Shown piece after piece: positions 34,595 through 43,396 of a stretch of DNA of 64,000 nt (the stretch's first letter is position 1; every line of letters begins with the position of its first letter). The stretch is taken from NCBI RefSeq assembly GCF_005870025.1, contig NZ_VATA01000028.1:1-64000 (forward strand), written 5' to 3'. Made by a program: the position numbers and the translations under genes. The DNA comes from Poseidonocella sp. HB161398. Lineage in GTDB: Bacteria > Pseudomonadota > Alphaproteobacteria > Rhodobacterales > Rhodobacteraceae. The notes under the pieces were generated by a model. The model saw only the letters and a list, made by a program, of their open reading frames with translations, was not told the origin of the DNA and ran no database searches.

Positions 34595-35074
34595 CTAGCC
34601 GCGGTGCTCCAGCCGCCGGATGAGCTCCAGCACGATCAGCGCCAGGACGGTGGCCAGCGCGGCCATCGGGATATTGCCGATGCCGCAGGCCAGCCCCACG
34701 GCGCCGGCCATCCACATGCTGGCGCCGGTGGTCAGCCCGTGCACCCGGTCGCCCTGGAAGATGATCGTGCCAGCGGCCAGGAAGGCCACGCCCGACGTCA
34801 CTGCCGGGATCAGCCGCAGCGGGTCGGTGCGCAGCGTGGTCGTGTCCCCGGGCAGCGCCATCAGGTCGAGCGCGATCAGCGTGAAGAGGCAGGCGGCGAT
34901 GGCGATCAGCATATGGGTGCGCAGCCCGGCCGCCTTGTGCCGGACCTGGCGCTCGACCCCGAGCGCGCCGCCCAGGACCAGCGCCGCGCAGAGCCGCAGC
35001 GCCGCCACCGGCAGGGGCGTTGCCGCGAAGCCGCCGGCCAGCTCGTGGCCGAGCATCTCGAGGACGTTGCTCAC
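34595..35074 (-). CDS. MgtC/SapB family membrane protein
   Basis: 159 residues from a GTG at 35074 (preceded by ACGGAAAAA), or 153 from ATG at 35056. Membrane segments: PVAALRLCAALVLGGALGVE, followed by the MgtC hallmark RQVRHKAAGLRTHMLIAIAA, then LRLIPAVTSGVAFLAAGTII, GLTTGASMWMAGAVGLACG and a final hydrophobic helix. MgtC proteins help adaptation to low Mg2+ or regulate membrane ATPases. The C-terminal cytoplasmic ACT-like domain of long MgtCs is absent, so it is the short form. Convergent to ftsY, divergent from the EamA gene. Confidence 0.85.
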   Translation of the reverse strand: MSNVLEMLGHELAGGFAATPLPVAALRLCAALVLGGALGVERQVRHKAAGLRTHMLIAIAACLFTLIALDLMALPGDTTTLRTDPLRLIPAVTSGVAFLAAGTIIFQGDRVHGLTTGASMWMAGAVGLACGIGNIPMAALATVLALIVLELIRRLEHRG

Positions 35075-35161
35075 TTTTTCCGTGCCCCGCGGCGGCGCGC
35101 CGGTCTTGCGGGACGGGGTCCGGAGGGGGCATAGGCAGGGGGTCGTTGTTCCGAGGTGATC

Positions 35162-36064
35162 ATGTCCGGCTGGCTCCTGTCGCTCGAAGGTACCGACCAG
35201 GGGCGCACCCTGGCAATGCTGCTGGCGCTGTCCGCGGCTTTCCTGCACGCAATTTTCGGTGCGCTGCAGAAGGGACGGCACGATCCCTGGCTTAGCCGCG
35301 GGGCGATCGACTTCTGCTACGGGATCATGGCGATGCCGGTCGCGCTGTTCCTCGTCCCCAGGCCCGAGCCGCATATGTGGCCGATCTTCGCGCTCTGCTT
35401 CGCGGTGCATGTCGTCTACAAGACCCTGCAGGGCATGGCCTATGTGAAGGGCGCCTATACGGTGGTCTATCCGGTGGTGCGCGGCACCGGCCCCTTGTTC
35501 GCGATGATCGGCGCGGTGCTGATCTTCGGCGAGCGCTTCACCTGGGTGCAATGGGCGGGGCTCGGCGTGCTGCTTGCCGGCATCTACGGGCTGGCGGCCT
35601 ACAACCTCGCCCATGTCACGGTGAACCGCCACACGCTGGTCCCGGCGCTGCTCTTCGCGGTGGCGACGGGGGTGATGGTCGCGGTCTATACCACAGTCGA
35701 CGCCTACGGCATCCGCGCGACGGCCGATCCCTTCACCTTCCTCGCCTGGTTCTTCTTCCTCGACGGGCTGGTCTTTCCGGTGGTGGCGGCGATCCGCTAC
35801 CGCCGCATGGCCGATCCGCCCGCCCCGGGACCCTTGATGCTGCGCGGGCTGATCGGCGGGGTGATCGCCTATGGCAGCTTCGGCACGGTGATGCTGGCGA
35901 CGCGGCTCGACAGCGTCGGCGAGGCGGCGGTGCTGCGCGAGACCTCGACGGTCTTCGCCGCGCTGATCGGCTGGGTGCTGCTGGGCGAATCGACCGGGCC
36001 GCGGCGGGTGGCGCTGATGGCGCTGATCGCGCTCGGCGCCGTAATTGTTGAGGCCGGGGGCTGA
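35162..36064 (+). CDS. EamA/DMT-superfamily permease
   Basis: 300 residues from ATG 35162 (a GTG two codons earlier is possible). Ten hydrophobic segments in two EamA halves: the first with YTVVYPVVRGTGPLFAMIGA and LIFGERFTWVQWAGLGVLL, the second with YGSFGTVMLATRLDSVGEAA and RETSTVFAALIGWVLLGEST. The pattern [VR][GE]T[GS]xxFA..IG/GE is the family signature. Drug/metabolite exporter of unknown substrate. 65 bp upstream of the YciB gene, probably one transcript. Confidence 0.9.
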   Translation: MSGWLLSLEGTDQGRTLAMLLALSAAFLHAIFGALQKGRHDPWLSRGAIDFCYGIMAMPVALFLVPRPEPHMWPIFALCFAVHVVYKTLQGMAYVKGAYTVVYPVVRGTGPLFAMIGAVLIFGERFTWVQWAGLGVLLAGIYGLAAYNLAHVTVNRHTLVPALLFAVATGVMVAVYTTVDAYGIRATADPFTFLAWFFFLDGLVFPVVAAIRYRRMADPPAPGPLMLRGLIGGVIAYGSFGTVMLATRLDSVGEAAVLRETSTVFAALIGWVLLGESTGPRRVALMALIALGAVIVEAGG

Positions 36065-36129
36065 GGCCGGCTCTGGACCTCCGCGCGCTTCTGCCCTAAC
36101 CCGAAACCGGCAGTTCGCGGGAGACAGGA

Positions 36130-36720
36130 ATGAGCGATCAGAACGACTGGCGGAAGCAGGCCCTGGATCTGGGACCGGTGCTGCTCTTCGTGGCGGGGTA
36201 CCTGCTGGTCAGGGACAAGACCGTCTCGATCGGCGGGCGCGACTACGAGGGCTTCGTCATCGTCACCGCCTGCTTCATCCCGATCCTCGTGGCCAGCAAC
36301 TGGATGCTCTACAAGATCTCGGGCAAGGTCAGCCGGATGCAGATCCTGACGCTGGTCCTGGCCGTGGTCTTCGGCGGGCTCACGGTCGCGCTGAACGACG
36401 AGCGGTTCTTCAAGATGAAGTCGACGCTGGCCTTCGGCATCTTCTCGGCGCTGCTGTGGATCGGCATCGCCCGCGGGCAGTCCTGGCTGGAATTCATCAT
36501 GGACGGCGCGCTGCCGATCACCCATGAGGGCTGGATGATCCTGACCAAGCGCCTGGCGGTGTTCTTCGCCTGCGTGGCGGCCGCGAACGAGATCATCTGG
36601 CGCGGCTTCTCCACCGATGTCTTCGTCGCCTGGGACACGTTCGGCCAGATGGCGGCGACCATGGCCTTCTTCCTGGCCCAGGCGGGGCTCCTCAAGCGGC
36701 ATTCCACCGAGGAGCTCTGA
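36130..36720 (+). CDS. Inner-membrane protein YciB/IspZ (intracellular septation protein A)
   Basis: 196 residues, five or so membrane helices. Motifs: DLGPVLLFVAGYLLVRDKTV, IPILVASNWMLYKISGKVSR, MQILTLVLAVVFGGLTVALN, FKMKSTLAFGIFSALLW, and LTKRLAVFFACVAAANEIIW. IspZ family proteins are implicated in septation and cell envelope integrity. Downstream of the EamA gene and upstream of the converging GST gene; commonly near ftsY in Rhodobacterales. Confidence 0.95.
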   Translation: MSDQNDWRKQALDLGPVLLFVAGYLLVRDKTVSIGGRDYEGFVIVTACFIPILVASNWMLYKISGKVSRMQILTLVLAVVFGGLTVALNDERFFKMKSTLAFGIFSALLWIGIARGQSWLEFIMDGALPITHEGWMILTKRLAVFFACVAAANEIIWRGFSTDVFVAWDTFGQMAATMAFFLAQAGLLKRHSTEEL

Positions 36721-36726
36721 TCCGCC

Positions 36727-37425
36727 CTAGCGGGTGCGGAACAGCGCCGCCTGCGCCTTGGGGTCGCTGAGCGCCTTGCGCCGGTCGGCATGGAGCGCGC
36801 GGCCCTTCTCGACGCCGGGCCGGGCGGCCACCTTGTCGAGCCAGCGGGCGAGGTTGGGCTTGTCCTCCAGCGTCTGCTGCTGCCCCTCCCAGAGCGAGGC
36901 CCAGGGCCAGATCGCCATGTCGGCGATGGTGAACTCGTCGGTGGCGGCGTATTCGGTGCGCCCGAGCTGGCCGTCGAGCACCCGGTAGAGCCGCCCGACC
37001 TCGGCGCGGTAGCGGTCCTGCGCATAGGGCAGCACCTGCGGCGGATCGAGATCGGGGGCGTATTTCAGGAAATGGTGCGCCTGGCCCGCCATCGGGCCGA
37101 CCCCGCCCATCTGCCACATCAGCCACTGGTCGACGGCGATCCGCTCGCGCTCGCTGCGGCCGCAGAACCGCCCGGTCTTGCGCGCCAGGTACTGCAGGAT
37201 CGCGCCCGATTCGAAGATCGAGACCGGCGCATCGTCCGGCCCGTCGGGATCGGTGATGGCGGGCATGCGGTTGTTCGGCGAGATCGCCAGGAAGTCCGGC
37301 TCGAACTGCGCGCCCGCGCCGATATCGACCAGATGGGTGCGGTAGGGGAGGTCCATCTCCTCCAGCGCGATGGATATCTTCCAGCCGTTCGGCGTGGGCC
37401 AGTAGTAGAGCTCGATCGGGGGCAT
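36727..37425 (-). CDS. Glutathione S-transferase family protein (YfcG/YghU-like)
   Basis: 232 residues. The thioredoxin-like N domain starts ELYYWPTPNGWKISIALEEM with the TPNG motif of the YfcG/Ure2-type class; ISPNNRMPAITDPDGPDDAP and VSIFESGAILQYLARKTGRF follow, with the cis-Pro and SES motif. The helical C domain contains WLMWQMGGVGPMAGQAHHFL and FTIADMAIWPWASLW. Reduces or conjugates with glutathione. Start at 37425 chosen after GGCATG context. It lies 98 bp after the TRAP operon in the same direction; a loose member of that unit is possible. Confidence 0.93.
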   Translation of the reverse strand: MPPIELYYWPTPNGWKISIALEEMDLPYRTHLVDIGAGAQFEPDFLAISPNNRMPAITDPDGPDDAPVSIFESGAILQYLARKTGRFCGRSERERIAVDQWLMWQMGGVGPMAGQAHHFLKYAPDLDPPQVLPYAQDRYRAEVGRLYRVLDGQLGRTEYAATDEFTIADMAIWPWASLWEGQQQTLEDKPNLARWLDKVAARPGVEKGRALHADRRKALSDPKAQAALFRTR

Positions 37426-37523
37426 GGCGCGTCTCCTCAGCGTCTGGCCCCATCCTGCACCAGCCCCGGCAGGGCGCAAGTGCCGGGGCATCGCATTGCC
37501 GCGAGGATTGCGACAGTCCCCGC

Positions 37524-38804
37524 TCAGTAGCCGAGCGCGCGGGGCAGCGCGGTGACGATGCCCGGGAAGACCATGCACATGAGCAGCAGCAGGTACATCG
37601 CCGCGATGAAGGGCCAGCTCTCGCGCACCAGCGTGCCCATCTCCACCTTGGTGATGCCGCAGACCACGAAGAGGATCACGCCCACCGGCGGGGTCAGCAT
37701 GCCGATCACCAGGTTCAGCACGAAGACGAAGCCGAAATGCAGCGGGTCGATCCCGTATTGCAGCGCGATCGGATGGAAGAGCGGCACCAGCATGATGTAG
37801 GCGGCGTTCGATTCCAGGAACATCCCCACGACCAGCAGCATCAGCGCGATCAGGCAGAGAAAGGCGAAGGGGCTTTCGGTCAGCGACTGCAGCCCGGAGG
37901 CCAGCTTCATCGGCAGCATGTCGATGGTGAAGAGGAAGGTGATGGTCGAGGCGAAGGCGATCATCGCGCCGACGACGGCGGTGGTCTTCGCCGCGGTCAG
38001 CAGCACGCCCGGCAGGTCCGAGAGCTTCAGCTGGCGGGTGACGAAGAAGCCCAGCAGCATCGCGTAGCAGCAGCCGATGGCCGCGCCCTCGGTCGGGGTG
38101 AAGGCGCCGAAGACGATGCCGCCGATCACGCCTGCGGGCATCAGGAAGACGACGAGGTTGCGGCGGAGCTGGTGGAGGATGTTCCGCAGCGATACCGGCT
38201 CGCCCGTGACCGGGTAGTTGCGCGCCTTGGCGATCGCCCAGCAGAGCGCCATCAGCGCCGCGAAGAGCATCAGCCCCGGCACCACGCCCGCCATGAAGAG
38301 CCCGCCGACCGAGACGCTGGACCCGGCCATGAAGGCATAGACGATCATCGCCCCCGAGGGCGGGATGATCGGGCCCAGATTGGCCGCGGCGGCGACCAGC
38401 CCGGCGGAGACGCCGAGCCCGTAGTGCTTCTTCAGCGTCGGCACCAGCGTCGAGGACAGCGCCGAGGCATCCGCCACCGCCGCGCCCGAGACCGAGGCCA
38501 GCCCCGCGCCCGAGACGATGGCGACCTGCGCCAGCCCGCCGCGGGCGCGCCCGATGAAGGCATTGGCCAGGTCGACCAGCCGGTCCATGATCCCGGCCTT
38601 CAGCATCAGCTCGCCCGTGGCCATGAAGAGCGGGATCGACATCAGCGGGAAGGAGTTGACCGAATTCATCAGCCGGGTCGGCAGCACCGAGAGGTCGAAG
38701 CCCGAGATAAGCAGCCCGGCCAGCGCCGAGACGCCCAGCGAGAAGGCCAGCGGCATGCCGAGAAGCGCCAGCGCGAGGAAGATGCAGATGACGGCGAGGC
38801 TCAT
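37524..38804 (-). CDS. TRAP transporter large permease DctM-like
   Basis: 426 residues, about 12 membrane helices. It begins MSLAVICIFLALALLGMPLA and has the DctM blocks VSGAAVADASALSSTLVPTL, NLGPIIPPSGAMIVYAFMAG and PVGVILFVVCGITKVEMG. The start overlaps the dctQ stop by four bases (ATGA). It is the transport channel of the tripartite ATP-independent periplasmic system. Downstream of uraD-dctP-dctQ. Confidence 0.95.
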   Translation of the reverse strand: MSLAVICIFLALALLGMPLAFSLGVSALAGLLISGFDLSVLPTRLMNSVNSFPLMSIPLFMATGELMLKAGIMDRLVDLANAFIGRARGGLAQVAIVSGAGLASVSGAAVADASALSSTLVPTLKKHYGLGVSAGLVAAAANLGPIIPPSGAMIVYAFMAGSSVSVGGLFMAGVVPGLMLFAALMALCWAIAKARNYPVTGEPVSLRNILHQLRRNLVVFLMPAGVIGGIVFGAFTPTEGAAIGCCYAMLLGFFVTRQLKLSDLPGVLLTAAKTTAVVGAMIAFASTITFLFTIDMLPMKLASGLQSLTESPFAFLCLIALMLLVVGMFLESNAAYIMLVPLFHPIALQYGIDPLHFGFVFVLNLVIGMLTPPVGVILFVVCGITKVEMGTLVRESWPFIAAMYLLLLMCMVFPGIVTALPRALGY

Positions 38805-39298
38805 GACGGGGCTCCGGACAGGGGGGCATGCGCGTCCGGCCAGAGCGCCAGCACGGCCAGGTGCAGCGCGGCATGGGCGGCGCCGATGATGACGGGGAAG
38901 AAGAACACCGCAGAGGTGAGATCGAGCGAGCCCAGCCGCTCCGACCAGGTGGCGGCGGCGACATGGATGGCGGTGACGACCGTGACGGCCAGCATCGCGG
39001 CGGCGAGCACCGCCATCAGCCGCGCCAGCCCGCCCTGCAGCGCGGGCGGCAGGCGGCGGGTCACGAGGTCGATGCCGACATGGGCGCCGTCGCGCAGCCC
39101 CAGCGGGATCGCCAGGAAGACGGTCCAGACGAAGGCCAGCCGCGACAGCTCGTCGGCCCAGTCGAAGGAGCCGTTGAAGAGGTAGCGCATCGCCACCTGC
39201 GCGGAGACCACGGCGATCATCACCGCCATGCAGGCGATGGACGCGAGGCGCGCACCGGTATCGGCGCGCGCCAGAAGGCCCAGGAGGGAGGCTTTCAT
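38801..39298 (-). CDS. TRAP transporter small permease DctQ-like
   Basis: 165 residues, four hydrophobic helices: ASIACMAVMIAVVSAQVAMR, FDWADELSRLAFVWTVFLAI, LARLMAVLAAAMLAVTVVTA and the C-terminal AVFFFPVIIGAAHAALHLAV. The sequence W.DELSR.AFVW is the DctQ signature. It is 19 bp downstream of dctP and overlaps the dctM start by four bases. Confidence 0.93.
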   Translation of the reverse strand: MKASLLGLLARADTGARLASIACMAVMIAVVSAQVAMRYLFNGSFDWADELSRLAFVWTVFLAIPLGLRDGAHVGIDLVTRRLPPALQGGLARLMAVLAAAMLAVTVVTAIHVAAATWSERLGSLDLTSAVFFFPVIIGAAHAALHLAVLALWPDAHAPLSGAPS

Positions 39299-39317
39299 GC
39301 CTTCGGCGTCCCGCGGG

Positions 39318-40304
39318 TCACTGGCTGACCGGGGTCTCGCCGGCGAGCATCGCGGCGATTTCCGGCGACAGCGCCTTGCGGGCCTCCACGGCGACCGGGG
39401 CGGTGGCGGCGCGCAGCGCGGCGGCGAAGTCCGGCGAGACTTCCGAATAGGTCATCCCGTCGGCGACCAGCTTGTCGAGCGCGGCGGCATCCTGCTCGGC
39501 GGCAAGCTGGCGCTGGAAGGCGACGGCATCGGCCATCGCGGTGGTGACGGCCTCCTGGAATTCCGGGCTCAGCGCGTCGAACTTGTCCTGGTTGGTCACG
39601 ACCGAGATGAAGTCGAAGAAGTGGTTGGTGTTCGAGACGTATTTCTGCACCTCGGCATAGCCCGCCACGTCGATGATCGCGAAGGGGTTCTCCTGGCCGT
39701 CGATCACGCCCTGCTCCATCGCCGAGTAGAGCTCCTTGACGTCCATCGCCACCGGGTTGGCGCCGAGCGCGCGGAAGGTCGCCATATGGGTCTCGTTCGG
39801 CTGCAGGCGGATCTTCAGCCCTTCGATGTCCTCCACGCTCTCGACCGGGCGGACGTTGTTGGTCAGCTGGCGGAAGCCGAGCTCCATGTAGCCCAGCGAT
39901 TTCATGCCTTCCCCGGCCAGCTTGGCGTCGATCGCGGCGCCGATCGGCCCGTCGACAGTGGCGAAGGCCTCGTCACGGCCGGAGAACTGGAAGGGCATCG
40001 AGACCGCGGCCAGATCCGGCACGGTGCGCGACAGGTAGGCGGAGCCGACCCAGATGATCTCGACGGCGCCGAGCTTGACCGCCTGGACGTTCTCGGCCGC
40101 GCCGCCGAGCTGCTGGGCGGGGAAGATGTCGACGGTCAGCGCGCCGTCAGTGAGGCTTTCCACCTCTTCCTTGAATTTCTGCATGGCCAGCGAGGAGGAG
40201 TGCTCGGTGGCGAAGTTGCCCGCGACGCGGATCTTGTCGGCATCGGCGGTCGCGGCACACAGGGCGAGGGCGGAACCGGCGAAAAGGGGGAAAATGGCGT
40301 TCAT
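39318..40304 (-). CDS. TRAP transporter substrate-binding protein DctP-like
   Basis: 328 residues with signal peptide NAIFPLFAGSALALCAATAD. TRAP solute-binding features: RVAGNFATEHSSSLAMQKFK, ELGFRQLTNNVRPVESVEDI, GLKIRLQPNETHMATFRALG and MEQGVIDGQENPFAI. The conserved Arg in IKGLKIR-type motif (here GLKIRLQ) normally binds a carboxylate, so an acidic substrate is expected. Directly after uraD (3 bp), which suggests a purine-degradation intermediate or related ureide. Confidence 0.93.
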   Translation of the reverse strand: MNAIFPLFAGSALALCAATADADKIRVAGNFATEHSSSLAMQKFKEEVESLTDGALTVDIFPAQQLGGAAENVQAVKLGAVEIIWVGSAYLSRTVPDLAAVSMPFQFSGRDEAFATVDGPIGAAIDAKLAGEGMKSLGYMELGFRQLTNNVRPVESVEDIEGLKIRLQPNETHMATFRALGANPVAMDVKELYSAMEQGVIDGQENPFAIIDVAGYAEVQKYVSNTNHFFDFISVVTNQDKFDALSPEFQEAVTTAMADAVAFQRQLAAEQDAAALDKLVADGMTYSEVSPDFAAALRAATAPVAVEARKALSPEIAAMLAGETPVSQ

Positions 40305-40307
40305 GGG

Positions 40308-40898
40308 TCAGGTCTCCTGTCGGGTTTCGGGGTCTGCTTCAAGGGCCGGATGGCCCGCATTGGTCTGGTCTTGAACGGAAAGCTCCGGTCCGAGGGCGGC
40401 ATCGATCCGCGAGCGGATCACCGCGGCGATCTGGTCGAGCGTCTCGCGCCGCTCGCCGCGCAGCGGGGCGGCCAGGCGCCGCTCGAAGAGCGCGAAGAGC
40501 TCGCCGAGGCTTGCGACGCGGAAGAGCGCGACGATGAAGGGATGGCCGTGGCGCTGCAGGTAGAGGGCGTTGAGCCGCTCCAGCCGCCGCAGCTCGCCGC
40601 CTTCGAGCCGGTCGAGCCCGAGCCGCCCCTGTTCGGTGGTCGAGGCCGCGGTCATCCGTCCGGCGCGGGCCTCCTCGCCGGCAAGGGCCGGGTGGCGGCG
40701 GAAGAGCGCGACCTGCGCCGCCGGGCCGAGCGCGTAGAGTTCCGAAAGCAGCGCCGCCTCCAGCGCCGCGGCCGTGCCGTAGGGGCGCCGCGCCAGCGCA
40801 GCGCCGACGAGGCCGGGCGAATTCTCCACCAGCGGCTCCAGCAGGCGCTGGGCCCCGGCCTCCGTGGCGGTGTTGATCTGCTCGAGTGTCAGGGGCAT
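40308..40898 (-). CDS. uraD: OHCU decarboxylase (UraD-like)
   Basis: 196 residues from ATG 40898 (MPLTLEQINTATEAGAQRLL). The 2-oxo-4-hydroxy-4-carboxy-5-ureidoimidazoline decarboxylase pattern is present: catalytic His69 in ALFRRHPALAG, RMTAASTTEQGRLGLDRLEG and RHGHPFIVALF. The enzyme converts the unstable product of urate oxidation and HIU hydrolase to S-allantoin. About 25 C-terminal residues beyond the usual end have no motif. First gene of the uraD-dctP-dctQ-dctM operon, divergent from the LysR gene. pucL/uricase and hiuH are not in the window. Confidence 0.9.
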   Translation of the reverse strand: MPLTLEQINTATEAGAQRLLEPLVENSPGLVGAALARRPYGTAAALEAALLSELYALGPAAQVALFRRHPALAGEEARAGRMTAASTTEQGRLGLDRLEGGELRRLERLNALYLQRHGHPFIVALFRVASLGELFALFERRLAAPLRGERRETLDQIAAVIRSRIDAALGPELSVQDQTNAGHPALEADPETRQET

Positions 40899-40947
40899 TG
40901 CTGTCCGTCCGTATCGTCCTTGCCTGCCCAGACTGCCCCAGACCATC

Positions 40948-40965
40948 ATTGCCATCCATGACAAT
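40948..40965. promoter_or_regulatory. Inverted repeat in uraD-lysR intergenic region
   Basis: ATTGCCAT-CC-ATGACAAT: the arms are inverse complements except for one base. It lies 50 bp upstream of uraD and 55 bp upstream of the LysR gene. A LysR-type or other operator is likely. Confidence 0.45.
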
Positions 40966-40978
40966 ATGAGGCACGTTT

Positions 40979-40997
40979 CATTCTAGAAATTAGAATG
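40979..40997. promoter_or_regulatory. Second inverted repeat, near lysR start
   Basis: CATTCTA-GAAAT-TAGAATG: 7-bp perfect arms around a 5-bp centre, containing the T-N11-A spacing of LysR boxes. It ends 22 bp before the LysR start, a position that suits autoregulation and control of the divergent operon. Confidence 0.55.
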
Positions 40998-41019
40998 CAA
41001 GAACGCGGAGGACCCGGCC

Positions 41020-41955
41020 ATGGCGCTGCATCTCGTGCCCCGCCCGATGCTCTATCTCGAAGCGGTGGCGGAGGCCGGGTCGATCCAGGCCGCCTCCCGC
41101 GAGATCGGCATCGCGGCCTCGGCCATCGACCGGCAGATCATGCTGCTGGAGGAGCGGCTGGGCGTGCAGCTCTTCGAGCGGCAGAAAAGCGGCATGCGGC
41201 TGAGCCCGGCGGGCGAGTCCTTCCTGGTGATGGCGCGGCGCTGGCGCGCGGACGAGCGGCGGATCTGGTCGGACATCCAGCAGATGCAGGGGCTGGAGCT
41301 CGGCCAGGTGCGCATCGGCGCGATGGACAGCATGGCCAATGGCGCCGTGCCCCGCGTGCTGGCCGCGCTTTTCGAGCAGTTCCCGCGGGTGCAGGTCGAT
41401 GTCGAGGTGATGACCCCCGACGATGTCCGCGCCGCGCTCGGCGAGGGGCAGATCGACATGGCGCTGGCCTTCAACCTGCGGCCGCATCGCGACCTGCACG
41501 TGCTCTGGTCGGCCGAGCTGCCGCTGGGCTGCCTGGTGGCGCCGGGCCATCCGCTGGCCGGGCAGGCCGCCGCGGGGCTGGCCGACGTGGTCCGCCATCC
41601 GGTCGCGCTGCAGAGCCGGGCGCTGGCGATCCGCCGGATGCTCGAGGCCAAGCATGGCTGGATCTTCTCCGAGACGCGGCATCCGGTGGCGACGAATTCG
41701 CTGCAGCTGGTCAAGACGCTGGCCGCCTCGGGCAGCCATGTCGCGCTGACCTCCGAGCTCGACGCCGCGCCCGAGATCCTCGACGGGCGGCTGCTGTTCC
41801 TGCCGGTCTCCGACCGCGGGGTGGCGCCGCAGAGCGCCTCGATCGCGGTCAGCTCGCGGCGCAGCCTGTCGCGGCTGGCGCGCAAGGTCTGCGACCTGGC
41901 GGCGGCGGAGATGGAGGCGCTGCTGGCCGAGGTGCGCGCGACGGCGGCGCGCTGA
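41020..41955 (+). CDS. LysR-type transcriptional regulator
   Basis: 311 residues. N-terminal winged HTH (YLEAVAEAGSIQAASREIGI, AASAIDRQIMLLEERLGVQL, FERQKSGMRLSPAGESFL) and a C-terminal effector domain (LELGQVRIGAMDSMANGAVP, LHVLWSAELPLGCLVAPGHP). It is divergent from uraD-dctPQM with two inverted repeats in between, so it probably controls that operon in response to a purine-derived ligand. The helix-turn-helix starts ASAIDRQ rather than the usual PSAVSRQ but is otherwise standard. Confidence 0.92.
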   Translation: MALHLVPRPMLYLEAVAEAGSIQAASREIGIAASAIDRQIMLLEERLGVQLFERQKSGMRLSPAGESFLVMARRWRADERRIWSDIQQMQGLELGQVRIGAMDSMANGAVPRVLAALFEQFPRVQVDVEVMTPDDVRAALGEGQIDMALAFNLRPHRDLHVLWSAELPLGCLVAPGHPLAGQAAAGLADVVRHPVALQSRALAIRRMLEAKHGWIFSETRHPVATNSLQLVKTLAASGSHVALTSELDAAPEILDGRLLFLPVSDRGVAPQSASIAVSSRRSLSRLARKVCDLAAAEMEALLAEVRATAAR

Positions 41956-42082
41956 GCGGCGCCCGGGCGGGCCGGGGCTAGGCGAAACATCGAGGTTGTG
42001 CCATATTTTGCTGGTCCGCAGCGCCAGAACGGCGCGGCCCGCCCAAGGCTTGACCTTCGCGTCGCGGAGTCCTAATGCCAGC

Positions 42083-42140
42083 TATCGTGGCGCTTTGTTC
42101 ACCGGATTGCGGGCCACGTTAAAAATTCCGCTAAAGAGGT
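42083..42140 (+). promoter_or_regulatory. SAM-II riboswitch upstream of metZ
   Basis: Between the LysR gene and metZ lies the SAM-II pattern: P1 stem CGTGGC (42086-42091) with GCCACG (42113-42118), loop CTTTGTTCACCGGATTGC, then TTAAAAATTCCGCTAAAGAG (42119-42138), where the GCTAAAG strand folds back on the loop as the second helix. The start codon of metZ is about 50 bases downstream with AAAAGGAGA. SAM-II elements control metA/metX/metZ in alphaproteobacteria, repressing when S-adenosylmethionine is high. Confidence 0.8.
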
Positions 42141-42190
42141 CGAGGGCAGGGCCCTCCCCACTCTTCCCGGGTACTGAAAAGGAGACGCGC

Positions 42191-43396
42191 ATGGCGGACG
42201 ATCTGAAGATTTCCGGGAAAGCGGGATGGCAGCCCCGGACCAAGCTGGTGCATGGCGGCACCCGGCGCAGCCAGTACAACGAGGTCAGCGAGTCGATCTT
42301 CCTGACCCAGGGCTTCGTCTACGACACCGCCGAGCAGGCCGAGGCGCGGTTCAAGACCGTCGGTCCGGACGAGTTCATCTATGCCCGCTACGGCAACCCG
42401 ACCGTGGCGATGTTCGAGGAGCGCGCCGCGCTGCTGGAAGGCGCGGAAGACGCCTTTGCCTGCGCCTCCGGCATGGCGGCGGTCTCGGGCGCGCTGACCT
42501 CGATGCTGCAGGCGGGCGACCATATCGTCTCGGCCAAGGCGCTGTTCGGCTCCTGCCTCTACGTGGTGGAGAACATCCTGTCGCGCTACGGCGTCGAGGT
42601 GACCTTCGTCGACGGCACCGACCTGGAGGCCTGGAAGGCCGCCGTGCGCCCCGACACCAAGGCGGTCTTCCTCGAGGCGATCTCCAACCCGACGCTGGAA
42701 ATCGCCGACCTGCGCGCGATCTCGCAGATCGCCCATGACAACGGCGCGCTGGTGCTCGTCGACAACGTCTTCGCCACCCCGGTCTTCCAGCGCTCGCTGG
42801 AGCTGGGCGCCGATGTCGTGATCTACTCCGCGACCAAGCACATGGACGGCCAGGGCCGGGTGCTGGGCGGCATCGTGCTGGGCACGAAGGAGTTCATCCG
42901 CGGCACGCTCGAGCCCTACATGAAGCATACCGGCGGCTCGATGTCGCCCTTCAACGCCTGGGTGCTGCTGAAGGGGCTGGAGACCATGGCGCTGCGCTGC
43001 GACGCGCAGGCGGATGCGGCCGAGGCGCTGGCTGCCGCGCTCGACGGCCATCCGAAGCTGTCCCGCGTGATCTTCCCGGGGCTCGAGAGCCATGCCCAGC
43101 ACGCGCTCGCCAAGGCGCAGATGTCGCGTCCGGGCACGATGCTGGCGATCGAGCTGAAGGGCGGCAAGGACGCGGCCTTCCGCGTGCTGAACGCGCTCGA
43201 GGTCTTCATCATCTCGAACAACCTGGGCGACGCGAAATCCATCGTCACCCATCCGGCGACCACCACGCATTCGCGGCTTTCGGACGAGCAGAAGGCCGAG
43301 CTGGGCATCGCGCCGGGGCTGGTGCGGATCTCCTGCGGGCTCGAGGATCCGGCCGATCTGGTGGCCGACCTGCTGGCGGCGCTGGAACAGGCATGA
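42191..43396 (+). CDS. metZ: O-succinylhomoserine sulfhydrylase
   Basis: 401 residues. Start at 42191 (MADDLKISGKAGWQPRTKLV) after AAAAGGAGA. PLP-dependent Cys/Met metabolism fold: SEAIxLTQGFVYDTAEQAEA-type block (here SESIFLTQGFVYDTAEQ), YARYGNPTVAMFEERAALLE, SGMAAVSGALTSMLQAGDHI, Lys216 in YSATKHMDGQG and the C-terminal THSRLSDEQ/RISCGLEDPADL. It makes homocysteine from O-succinylhomoserine and sulfide. Under a SAM-II riboswitch. The stop overlaps the ATG of the next gene (ATGA). Confidence 0.95.
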   Translation: MADDLKISGKAGWQPRTKLVHGGTRRSQYNEVSESIFLTQGFVYDTAEQAEARFKTVGPDEFIYARYGNPTVAMFEERAALLEGAEDAFACASGMAAVSGALTSMLQAGDHIVSAKALFGSCLYVVENILSRYGVEVTFVDGTDLEAWKAAVRPDTKAVFLEAISNPTLEIADLRAISQIAHDNGALVLVDNVFATPVFQRSLELGADVVIYSATKHMDGQGRVLGGIVLGTKEFIRGTLEPYMKHTGGSMSPFNAWVLLKGLETMALRCDAQADAAEALAAALDGHPKLSRVIFPGLESHAQHALAKAQMSRPGTMLAIELKGGKDAAFRVLNALEVFIISNNLGDAKSIVTHPATTTHSRLSDEQKAELGIAPGLVRISCGLEDPADLVADLLAALEQA

